Source of the DNA: Doryteuthis pealeii
Lineage: Eukaryota; Mollusca; Cephalopoda; Myopsida; Loliginidae
Assembly: GCA_023376005.1 (NCBI GenBank)
Contig: CM042138.1
Coordinates: 99,295,491 to 99,359,490 of the forward strand
DNA length: 64,000 bases
Direction: 5' to 3'
Shown here: positions 55,190-64,000 of the stretch, in pieces
How the letters are laid out: the number at the start of each line of letters is the position of its first letter
Position numbering within the stretch: position 1 is the stretch's first letter
Notes under the pieces: generated by a model
Told to the model about the DNA's origin: nothing
The model's input: the letters and a program-made list of their open reading frames with translations, nothing else
Database searches by the model: none
Program-made: the position numbers and the translations under genes

Positions 55190-55545
55190 AAAAAGATTTT
55201 GGTTGTCTGGTCATTTTATTTTATGGAATATCAACCTTTTTGGATCATTTAATGCTAAATCAAATCACGCCAATATTCAGATTCTTATAGTACCTGCTGT
55301 TGCTTAAATGGTCACCCATCTAAGTATTGAACAGGCTCATCACTGCTTAACTTATGTAATCTAGCAGGAACTGGTGCTTTCAATGTGACAACTGTAAGCC
55401 CCCTCAAAAAGGGGGGTACTCTGTCTCTATACTACATCTGATGGTAGGGCTCCAATTCTGGGGCTTTAGTGAATATAGAGTACAACTTCATTGCCATTAC
55501 TCCCAGGTCTACTCTGACCTTGAGATGTAGTACATGTTAGCGTCT
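55190..55545 (-). repeat. 5S rRNA-derived SINE joined to family C sequence
   Basis: 55400-55310 on the minus strand is a good 5S-like head: ATTGAAAGCACCAGTTCC, AAGTTAAGCAGTGATGAGCC and CTTAGATGGGTGACC. The body and module occupy 55310-55195. Family C sequence lies beyond the head (55405-55540, minus: AGAGTAGACCTGGGAGTAAT). Confidence 0.75.
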
Positions 55546-55549
55546 TATG

Positions 55550-55695
55550 TTAGATATTTATCCAACCCATAGGATGTAACATAAGGTTGCAAGTTTGAGG
55601 CATCCAGTTGGAGGATCAAATGCGCTATTCAGTGGTAATGGATCTGCAGGACGAGTTTGGTAACCATTACACTATGATTGGATGCCTTGTTAGGG
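55550..55695 (-). repeat. SINE family B, long-variant head
   Basis: CCAACCCATAGGATGTAAC tail piece, then the variant head with CAGTGGTAATGGATC, as at 18055-18385. Confidence 0.55.
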
Positions 55696-55699
55696 GGTT

Positions 55700-55885
55700 C
55701 CATGTATGGATCAAATAGTTCTGTTCAAATATTTTTTGTTGTCTGATAGGACTATGTGCAAAAAAAAAAATTTTTTAGGAAACTACTACACAAAAAATGT
55801 AATATGAACAACAAACATGATTCCCTAATTTGTAGGCATAAAATAACCCAAGACAGGTTGACATACTGTTAAAATCAAACAAAAT
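55700..55885 (-). repeat. Family C 5' portion with module
   Basis: On the minus strand 55885-55820 reads TTTTAACAGTATGTCAACCT...GTTATTTTATGCC. Confidence 0.6.
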
Positions 55886-55993
55886 CTAAGTTTAAACTTC
55901 CTGCCAAAACATCATGGCCTGGGTTAGGCTCATTAACCTCTTTGTCTTACAAAGCTCGAGAAAGTGAACTGATAAAAATGACAGGGAGATGAT

Positions 55994-55997
<4 letters not shown>

Positions 55998-56041
<44 letters not shown>
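55998..56041. repeat. (TA)n microsatellite
   Basis: About 44 bases. Confidence 0.9.
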
Positions 56042-56044
<3 letters not shown>

Positions 56045-56715
56045 CACACATATACAAATGTACAAAGAAAAAATGATCTATATAAAAGTCAATAAAAACA
56101 GATTCCTTTAAATTGTAAATCAGCGGAGGTGTATGATCATATTTTTTTTTCTTTTGACATCTTTTTGAGGAGAGGAAAAGATTCATAATATTCACAACAA
56201 CATATGAAACGAGGCAAAAAAAAAAACCCTGAAAATTATTGGTTAACATATCATGCCACAATGGATGTTAACTATCCAATGAAATACTTTTATTTTAGCC
56301 AATCACGAAGCATTGCAGAATTAAAATTGGACAATCAACAGACTATATCAGCCGTGTGTTCCACAAGATCTTCACATAAGTAACATTTTCTATTTACCTA
56401 TAATAGCTAAAGAGTTAAGGAAGCAATCTCCATCTTGTAATTTTTTTCTTCTTTCATTCTAAAAACGAAACTACAGCAGCCAATTTGTGATGGCTTCCAG
56501 CTTCTTATTGTTTTGGAATTTTTTTTACGTATTGTATGCTCTCGATTCCATCAAGCAAAATACGTGAGAATTTCTAGCCAATAGCTCGACTTTGTCGTAT
56601 ATGATAAGCAATAACAATATGTAAAGAAATCAGGTTTGGTGGGTATCGGTGCTTGATACGGAAATAAGATACAAAAAGCAAAATCAAAGACATCACAAAA
56701 AATAAAATAAAAAAT

Positions 56716-56723
56716 ATATATAT

Positions 56724-56801
<78 letters not shown>
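56716..56801. repeat. (TA)n(GA)n microsatellite
   Basis: A short TA run, then about 37 GA units. The Ser/Leu frames on the minus strand here are simple-repeat translations. Confidence 0.95.
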
Positions 56802-56804
<3 letters not shown>

Positions 56805-56829
56805 GCCCATAGATAAGTACACCCAGAAC

Positions 56830-56950
56830 AATGCTTTGTAAAATGTTAATTTTCTTCAAAACCAAAAGATACCAGGATTTTATTATTTCTCGTGGATCAT
56901 TATACAATGAAAACAGATATTATTAGGTATTATTCATTACTAAAAATAAA
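56830..56950 (+). repeat. Dispersed repeat, family I
   Basis: AACCAAAAGATACCAGGATT and ATTAGGTATTATTCATTAC match 41930-42075. Confidence 0.45.
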
Positions 56951-56999
56951 ATTGCAACACCTCTGTAACCAAAAAATGAATTTGTATAAATATTTATAA

Positions 57000-58140
57000 A
57001 GATGTACTTATTTTTTAACTTCTACATATTCATACTTTTCTTTGTAGAATTTCAATGCTGTAGAGTTTGCTAATAAATAATATCTAATAATATCCATTTT
57101 GATTGTATAATGTAAGGGAGTTCAGAAACACATACCTGCTTAAAATGCTTCTTTTTTTTATTTTCAAACATTTCTCCCTCCACAAAAAGTTTTGGTACTT
57201 AACTCTTTGTCTGCACGGCTGTACCAAATTTTATCGGTATTTTTTACCTGTATGATGGGATATTTCAAAGTTCACAATCTATTCACCTCAGAACTCATTC
57301 TATTCAAATAATATGCTATTATTATTATTGTAATCTGAGTCCTTCAAGTGACTCATGCTAGAGCCACAGCCAGCAGCTTGCGGTAGGAGAACTACTGTGA
57401 GTGACTTAAAGTCATCAAAGATTTAAGTAATAAATGATGATTTCTTTTACTTTGAATTTTTAAAATTTTTATTTGATATAAAAAATGAAAAATAACTAGG
57501 AATTTTTGTTTTGTGCGAATATGGATGATATTTTTTGTATGGATGTCAATAAGTGTTATAAATATACTATATAGGGTGAATAATCCTTTTAATAATTAAA
57601 CACTTGACTTTTTTTCTTGAGCCACAAAAAACAATTGTAAAGATTTTGTACAGGTATTCAAGATTTTATTTCTTTATTTTTTGTGTCTTTTTTTGCAAGA
57701 AATACTTTCCTTTTTTAGTTTAATTCATAAGATATATTGTCTTAGATAGCATAAACTCAAATATAAGATTCAAAAGACACAAATAATTATCATCCTTTTG
57801 ATCTCTCTACTTAATAGGGAGTTGTAGCCAATAGATTGCTAGATTAATGTAAATAAAACTAAGAAACTAACCAATTAACAGCAACAGCTTACATCATAAA
57901 AAGATGAAAATAGATTTCTTTTCTTTTTATACAGAAATTAGGGATTTCTAGCAAAGAAAAATCTTAAAGTCATTGACATTTTTAACTTGTTTTATAAATA
58001 GTTATTGAAGTTCTCTCCCCCCCCCAAAAAAAAAAGTCTACACTTTCTTGGCTTACCTAGAATGTTAAAGAAGAAATAATAAAATCCTGATATCTTTGGT
58101 TTAGAAAAAAAATTTACATTTTATAGAAAAAATTGTGAGG
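57000..58140. other. AT-rich unassigned stretch
   Basis: No recognised gene; an inverted family I piece at 58070-58115. Confidence 0.35.
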
Positions 58141-58142
58141 GC

Positions 58143-58143
<1 letters not shown>

Positions 58144-58185
<42 letters not shown>

Positions 58186-58187
58186 GT
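58144..58187. repeat. (TG)n(TA)n microsatellite
   Basis: A TG run followed by a TA run. Confidence 0.9.
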
Positions 58188-58493
58188 TTTTTTAAAGTTG
58201 GGCGTTATTACGAAGCATCTAAAAATAAATGAATAAACTCGATGTTATGGAGTATTGGATTCACTTATTTTTTTATTATTATTTTTTATAATAAATTTTC
58301 GGGTTCATTAGATACCCTTTATCAAATGACTATTGTTCCTGTTAAACAGATTTTTTGTCTCTGTTATTTTTTCTGTAAAAAATTTATAATAACGGAGTAT
58401 TTCGATGTCAGCGTTCAGTCCCCTCACGTGAGTTTGTAATTTTAGTGTGTGTATATATATATGTAAAAATGGAAAAGGAATTGAATCCAACAA

Positions 58494-58792
58494 TATGAGG
58501 AAAAAAGAGTAAAGAAAAGAAAAGTAGATGGATAAAATGAATTTAATCGATCACTTACACATGTGTTTCGGTCAGTTTATGTGTGTGAAAATATTTCGCA
58601 CACATACAAGAATCGACCTTCATCAGAGTGAACATTTATTTTTGGAAAATAACTAAAATAAATGTTCACTCTGATGAAGGTCGATTCTTGTATGTGTGCG
58701 AAATATTTTCACACACATAAACTGACCGAAACACATGTGTAAGTGATCGATTAAATTCATTTTATCTATTTACTTTTCTTTACTCTTTTTTC

Positions 58793-58800
<8 letters not shown>
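58494..58800. repeat. Near-perfect inverted repeat with complete hammerhead-like cores
   Basis: Arms 58494-58638 and 58654-58800, loop about 15 bases. Right arm: CTGATGA (58671-58677), GGTC...GACC enclosing an inner hairpin TATGTGTG/CACACATA, then GAAAC (58728-58732). The left arm has the same elements on the minus strand. Flanked by (TA)n tracts. Probably PLE-type terminal sequence; no PLE coding is adjacent. Confidence 0.75.
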
Positions 58801-58843
<43 letters not shown>

Positions 58844-58860
58844 TATATATATATACACAC
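58796..58860. repeat. (TA)n microsatellite
   Basis: About 60 bases with one break. Confidence 0.9.
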
Positions 58861-59152
58861 ACAAACCCTCCTATAAATATGCAGTCACATCTATATATAT
58901 TCATGCAAAGGCAGTTACACACACATTATATATATACATATTAATATATATAGCAACTTATAAAAACACCCCCACACACACACCTATCGAATATATATAT
59001 ATTTTGTTAGCAGTCACTAACAACACTTACAAAGTGGTGTATATTCATAAAACAGTGCTGAATTAAAATCAAACACAAATTAAAAGCATTTAACTCTCTA
59101 CTGTTACTTCAAATTTCATACAAGCTACAACTACAATCCTCAAATATATATA

Positions 59153-59184
<32 letters not shown>

Positions 59185-60220
59185 GAGGAAAAGAGATATG
59201 GAGTGAAATGGATGCTTGTACAATGAGCATTAAACGATGTCTGAAATTGAATATTGACAAAAACCAAAAACTTGAGTTGAGAGAGATGAATAATAGGAGA
59301 AAAATGGATACGAAAACAAACAAAAGAAAAGGAAAATGAGAAAACCAAATTGAGATATAATAAAGTAAAAATTAAAAAAAGATAAGAAAAAATAAAGTAT
59401 TACAAAAGAATAAGAAATCTATGAAAGAAAAAGACTAAGTGTAAGAAAATGAGAAAATAAAAGCAATTATAATTAAGTAAAAAAGGAAGAAAGGAGTAAA
59501 AATAAGTTAAGAAAAAGGAAAGTATAACAAAAGAAGGAGAATTCTATGAAATAAAAAGAATAAGTGAAAGAAAGTTGAAAGGAAAAAAAACAAAAGAAAT
59601 GACAAAAAAAAAAAAAAATGATAAGTGAAAAGGAAAAACGATAAAGTCGAAAGGAAAAGGAGATAAATATTAGTAAATATCTTTAAAAAAATGTTGATAA
59701 TAATTTACCAAATTTCTTTTTTGTTCATCTGTCTAATTCCCAAATGCAAAGGTGTCTGCATTTATGACATCCAAATGTTCTATGCTTACTAATGGGACCC
59801 TGCAGCAGGTTTTTAGCATAGGAGGTTTTTATAAAATTCAAAAACTTTTCTCAATCAGGTCCAAAAATATATCTTTTTTTATAGCATGATATACGACAAA
59901 AATTGCATTAGCCCAGAGGGAAGATGAATGACCTAAAGAACATGCCATCTCCAACATGCAAGAAAGAATAACTAGAATTCTTAGTTTTTCTTGCCTACTT
60001 GTCACCATTTATTACAAACCTGGCTGACAAGATATTCATTCTGAGATGCCTATTAAAAAAAAGAAGTTTGATTTACAATATAAGTATAATAATACTAAAC
60101 TGGACATTTGGATTATTCATCTGATTACCGAAATCAAATCTTTATGTTTAACTTCAGTAAAGAGACAAAATTTCCACTCAAAAGAAATTCTAGTCACCAG
60201 AATATCAAACAAATGGCACA
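58860..60220. other. AT-rich stretch with microsatellites and a purine-rich segment
   Basis: (TA)n at 59142-59184; A/G-rich from 59330 to 59670. No gene recognised. Confidence 0.4.
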
Positions 60221-60224
60221 ATGG

Positions 60225-60305
60225 ATATAAGAGTTGAGTAAATACAGTTTTAAGTGTTAATTATCTGGAGGTTACAGGTTCAATCCTGTCTACAGGCAAA
60301 AATGA
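60225..60305 (+). repeat. tRNA-like fragment, family G
   Basis: Matches 7318-7395 (GTTGAGTAAATA, AATTATCT, GGTTCAATCCTG). Confidence 0.45.
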
Positions 60306-60374
60306 TACAGAATATTTGACATAGCTTAACACTTGTACCTATTCATAGTTAACATAATAAGTACAATATAACCC

Positions 60375-60710
60375 CCCCAACCCCTTTTTATCATATGGGT
60401 GCTAGAAGGCGGTGGTTGCGGGTCTACATGTCCTGGGAATGACGTTAAACTCTATCTAATGGTGAGGTTCCAGATTTGGAGGTTTGGGGAATGTGGAGCA
60501 CCCCTTCATCACCATTGCTCCCTGGTCCACTCTGACCCGGAGTGGTAGTACCTGTTAGGGTCCCATCTATGAGTTAAATAGAAAAATGTATTTATAAAAA
60601 AATTGTATTATCCATTAAGAATTGATTATTTTCAAAACTTTATTGGCATTAAATGACCCAATGAGGTTGATATGCCGTAAAACAAAACAAACAAACCAAA
60701 CAATCTAACC
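60375..60710 (-). repeat. Interspersed repeat, family C 5' half
   Basis: On the minus strand from the module (GGCATATCAACCTCATTGGG) through AGATGGGACCCTAACAGGTA, GGGTCAGAGTGGACCAGGGA and GGTGCTCCACATTCCCC to TGATAAAAAGGGGTTGGGG. Confidence 0.7.
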
Positions 60711-60714
60711 CAAT

Positions 60715-61930
60715 GAATTAAATAAAGGGTTCAGTTCAAAGTTCCGTGAAAGCTCCAGATTATGACATGAAGGCCCCTGAGTTCGACAAGATGGTTACAG
60801 GGTTCAACAATAAACACCTGGAGAAGGCAAGAGGGCACATCAACTGAAAGGTTGTGTATGTTTGATTTTATTTTTCACAATTATATTCACTGTAAGAATA
60901 ACCTATACTACATTTTTCAGTTTGTATTATACGACAAAGTGATATAATTCTTTCCACTTAATCATCATCATCATTTTTCTTCAATAATAAAACTAATTTT
61001 ATAATCATAATAGATTTTATAAAAAGGAAGTCTGGGTGCCCCTCTGGTAAGGGGGGAGCACGGGGTAATTGCCCCATTAGCAATCCAGCCCTGAATATAT
61101 TTAAGTGTAAAGTGAAAACGAGTTTTCTTCTCTCTTTGGAGCAAATGATGCAATTATATTTTGTTTTAGCATATTTCTCTTTTCTCCAAAATTATATTCT
61201 CGCGACAAAATGGCCCATTATCATGATAAGTAAAGTTTGCCAAATGAAAATAATTAAATGTCTCATTTTTTAAGACATTTTGTAATCCTCCATGTTGCTC
61301 AGGGAATATTTTTTGCTATCTGTTTTCTTGCTATCTATTTTCTTAATATCATTTTTTTAAATCTTTTATTTTTTTCAATTTTTTTTTAGAAAAGATATCC
61401 TGTTTTTGTTTTTTTAAACTCAGCCTTATTACAATGCATTTTTTTCATTTTAGATTCTTAGATTTTTCTTTGTATGACAGGATTTTTGCTTTTTTTGTGA
61501 AACAAAAGACACTAAAACATGTTTTGTTTCAGTTTCTTTTAAATATTGATTGCTTTTTTTATATTTGTATAATTATAAAAAAAAAAAAAGTTTGGTTTAG
61601 ATTATTCTATGCTATTTTAACTTTATGAAGCATTCAAATTTTTTAATTTTTTTTTACAATTTGCCTTTTTAACATTGTTGCATGCATTTTAAATAAAATT
61701 TAGATTTTGGAAAATTGCAAACTTCCATATTATTTTGTGCAAACATTTTTAAAGTGCATACTCACTACTTGCTTTGTGTAATTCTAAGGATTCTTATTTC
61801 AATATTTTTACATTTCTAGATTTTCAAGACTTGAATGCTTTAGGGTTTCTGTGAATAATGACATAAGGGACATTCTTTTTCATAATCCTATTTCTATTCA
61901 CTTATTTGGTGCTTTTTTTTTTTCACAGCC

Positions 61931-61965
<35 letters not shown>

Positions 61966-62060
61966 TCAAAATGAAGAGTTGCATTATAAATTTTAAGTGC
62001 AAACAAATAAGTAAAACAAACATCTTTTAAAAAATGAAATGTAAAATGATTTTTAAAAAG
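60715..62060. other. AT-rich unassigned stretch
   Basis: No gene recognised. Very T-rich between 61260 and 61700. (TA)n at 61934-61963. Confidence 0.35.
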
Positions 62061-62079
62061 TCAAGAGAAAAATTACAAT

Positions 62080-62235
62080 TACAAGAGAGAGAAAGAGAGA
62101 AACGAGAATGATTACAAGAGAGAGGGAGAGAGAGAGAGAGAGATGAGTACCAGAAGACAAGAATGATTACGAGAGAGAGAGAGAGGAGAATGATTACAAG
62201 AGAGATAATGAGAACAATACAAGAGAGAAAACATG

Positions 62236-62284
<49 letters not shown>

Positions 62285-62520
62285 CAAGAAAGAATAATCT
62301 TATGAGAAAGAGATAATGAAAACAATTATGAGAAAACAAGAACAATTACAGGATAAAATTACAAGAATGATTAAGAGGGAGAGAAAAACAATTAAAGATA
62401 TGAGAGAGAGAGAGAGAATTATGAGAGAGAGAGAGAGAGAGAGAATTAGAGAGAGAGAGAGAGAGAGAGAGATTAGAGAGAGAGAATTATGAGAGAGAGA
62501 AAGAGAGAGAGAGAAATATC
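62080..62520. repeat. Composite (GA)n array with AATGATTACAAGAGAGAG units
   Basis: GA runs alternate with short ATTACAAG, ATTATGAG or ATTAGAG spacers, a degenerate minisatellite grown from a GA repeat. Confidence 0.9.
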
Positions 62521-62681
62521 AATAAGCTACAAAGAGAGCAAACAATTGAGTTGGCAAGAGATTCTATTTAAACAAAAATTCTATAATATTTTCCACTTCT
62601 CAAAATCATTAAAACTTTACATTTCAATCAAATTAAGGCAAATTTTTTTTTCTCCAAATAAAAATGTTTTTTTAAAAGATG

Positions 62682-62682
62682 T

Positions 62683-62709
<27 letters not shown>
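62682..62709. repeat. Poly(A) tract
   Basis: About 28 As. Confidence 0.9.
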
Positions 62710-62714
<5 letters not shown>

Positions 62715-63197
62715 GTTAAAGTATTTTTTTTTTCTTCCATTTTTTTGTCTATTTCTTAAAAAATATTTTTCAGCAGCATTTGAGATAAAAATCAGAATTC
62801 TAATCAACTCTGCCATACAAAATCTTCAACTGGAAACTGCTTCATTGCATATTCAGCAATATGCAGATGCACAGACATGCACATACAAAAGGCAAATCAA
62901 TACATTCAGTTGAACTAGGAAAAAAACGCCAAAAAAAAACAGCTAATCCTTAAGACAGGTTTATGTTAGGACAAGCTCTTAATAATAAAGAATGTGAGTT
63001 CAAATTTCAGTGAAGGCTTATTCTTTCCATTTGGGTACTAATCTGAGAATTGTAATAAAAAATAACTGAAATTAAAATTAAAGAAATATTTTTAGAAAAA
63101 ATTAACAGCGACTCAAAATTTATTCCCCCCCCCTTAATATCAACAGTTTAAACAACTGTTACTGAGTGATGGCTACTGGTCTTATCTTATAAGAGTG

Positions 63198-63241
63198 TGT
63201 GTGTGTATATATATTATATATATATATATATATATATGTGT
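63198..63241. repeat. (TG)n(TA)n(TG) microsatellite
   Basis: Alternating runs with one break. Confidence 0.9.
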
Positions 63242-63344
63242 GAAGAGATGGAAGTGAATCCGATGGTATGTAGTATATTAGGAAAATTGAAAAAACACAG
63301 GTTTAAATAAGTTGAGTGGTAAGTATATTGGCTGATGCTACAGT

Positions 63345-63373
63345 GTTTCGATTATTAATTAGATCATCTTCAG
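63345..63373 (-). other. Hammerhead-like core motif, solitary
   Basis: On the minus strand CTGAAGA (63373-63367), a GAT...ATC stem, and GAAAC (63349-63345). The flanks (GGAAGTGAATCCGATG at 63249) resemble those of the 58494 palindrome (GGAATTGAATCCAACA), so it is probably a single-armed copy of a similar PLE end. Confidence 0.4.
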
Positions 63374-63419
63374 GGTATTTGTTGGTATAAGGAATGTGAT
63401 AAAAAAAATTTTATCACAT

Positions 63420-64000
63420 AATAATGAGAAAAGCAAGCAATAGTCCTTGTTAATCAATCTGTTCAAAATTTGAAATCTGAAGAAAGGACGCTGAAAAATG
63501 GACGGTTTGAAATATATATATATATATATTATTATTATTATTATATTATTATATTCTTTTTTTTTTTTTCATATTGAAAACGTCTCTGAAGATGAAGATA
63601 TTTTGAAATTAATAAGACCTTGGACAATTACTTTTGCATTGCAATAGCATTCAAATAAACGAATAAATAAATAAAATATAATAACATTATGCAATGCTTC
63701 AAACAAATTACAAAATACTTATATACTTAATATATATATATAAAGCACAATTCCCAGTAGATCACCTTTCCTACCCAGTCATGCCTAGTCTTGTACTCAT
63801 TCAGTGTCAGCTTGCTGCATTCACTTATGTGTTTAACTGTTTTGTCTGTTTCCTAAACTTGCAATTCTGTTGTATTTTATCTATTGAAAAATCGCTTGTT
63901 TATGTTTGCTATGAGCAAATTTAATTTTTTAAAAAAAATCAAAATCCAATTTTTGAACAACATCTAATCCTTCCTTTAAAAAAAAAAAAAAAGATAGAGT
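63420..64000. other. AT-rich end of window
   Basis: (TA)n(TTA)n at 63511-63555; nothing else recognised. A 76-codon frame at 63694-63924 has no supporting signal. Confidence 0.35.

Noticed and set aside
56551..56907. Serine/leucine-rich minus frame of 118 codons
   Set aside because: Mostly a (GA)37 microsatellite read as protein.
63575..63625. CTGAAGA...TTGAAAT as another ribozyme core
   Set aside because: No stem II between the two parts and no inverted repeat; likely chance.

Overview
This window is non-coding, repeat-dense DNA from an animal nuclear genome. It is AT-rich, full of (TA)n, (GA)n and poly(A) tracts, and has no prokaryote-like gene density. No intact host protein-coding gene, rRNA gene or tRNA gene could be supported. 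The mix of abundant tRNA-derived SINEs, 5S-rRNA-derived SINE heads, a Penelope-like element, LINE tails, Helitrons, mariner relics and solo LTRs fits a lophotrochozoan. A cephalopod mollusc such as an octopus is my best guess, but this is inference and was not checked by any search.

Layout. 1-1600: a decayed Penelope-like element (RT plus GIY-YIG endonuclease, minus strand) joined head-on to an inverted copy of its 3' end, which is itself followed by a (TA)-centred palindrome. 1660-10800: SINE families A and B, the 'C' repeat, a 46-bp minisatellite and a Helitron-like element. 11000-13700: a block with more G/C and CpG than its surroundings, a long polypurine tract and several consensus splice donors; it is the best candidate here for a host promoter or 5' exon region. 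14190-24400: SINEs, C repeats, two copies of a 338-bp MITE, a hammerhead-like palindrome, 5S-derived SINEs, a LINE tail and a solo LTR with a 4-bp duplication. 26274-26647: a short non-autonomous Helitron. 28650-40850: LINE tails, SINEs, MITEs, a long inverted repeat and an 80-bp tandem array. 41000-51650: SINEs, two mariner relics, a second solo LTR, another PLE-type palindrome and a LINE tail flanked by a 57-bp duplication. 52000-64000: LINE and SINE fragments, one candidate exon, hammerhead-like palindromes and microsatellites.

The most striking recurring structure is a set of long, near-perfect inverted repeats. Each arm carries a CTGANGA...GAAAC core resembling the hammerhead ribozyme motif known from Penelope-like elements. 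A second theme is a ~45-bp module, roughly GGCATATCAACC...TTATTTAATGCC, shared by repeats that differ elsewhere (5S-headed copies and the C family); it looks like a conserved SINE-type central domain.

No host pathway or operon can be read from the window. Its biology is that of interacting transposable elements: autonomous relics (PLE, LINE, mariner) beside the short non-autonomous families that could have used such machinery.
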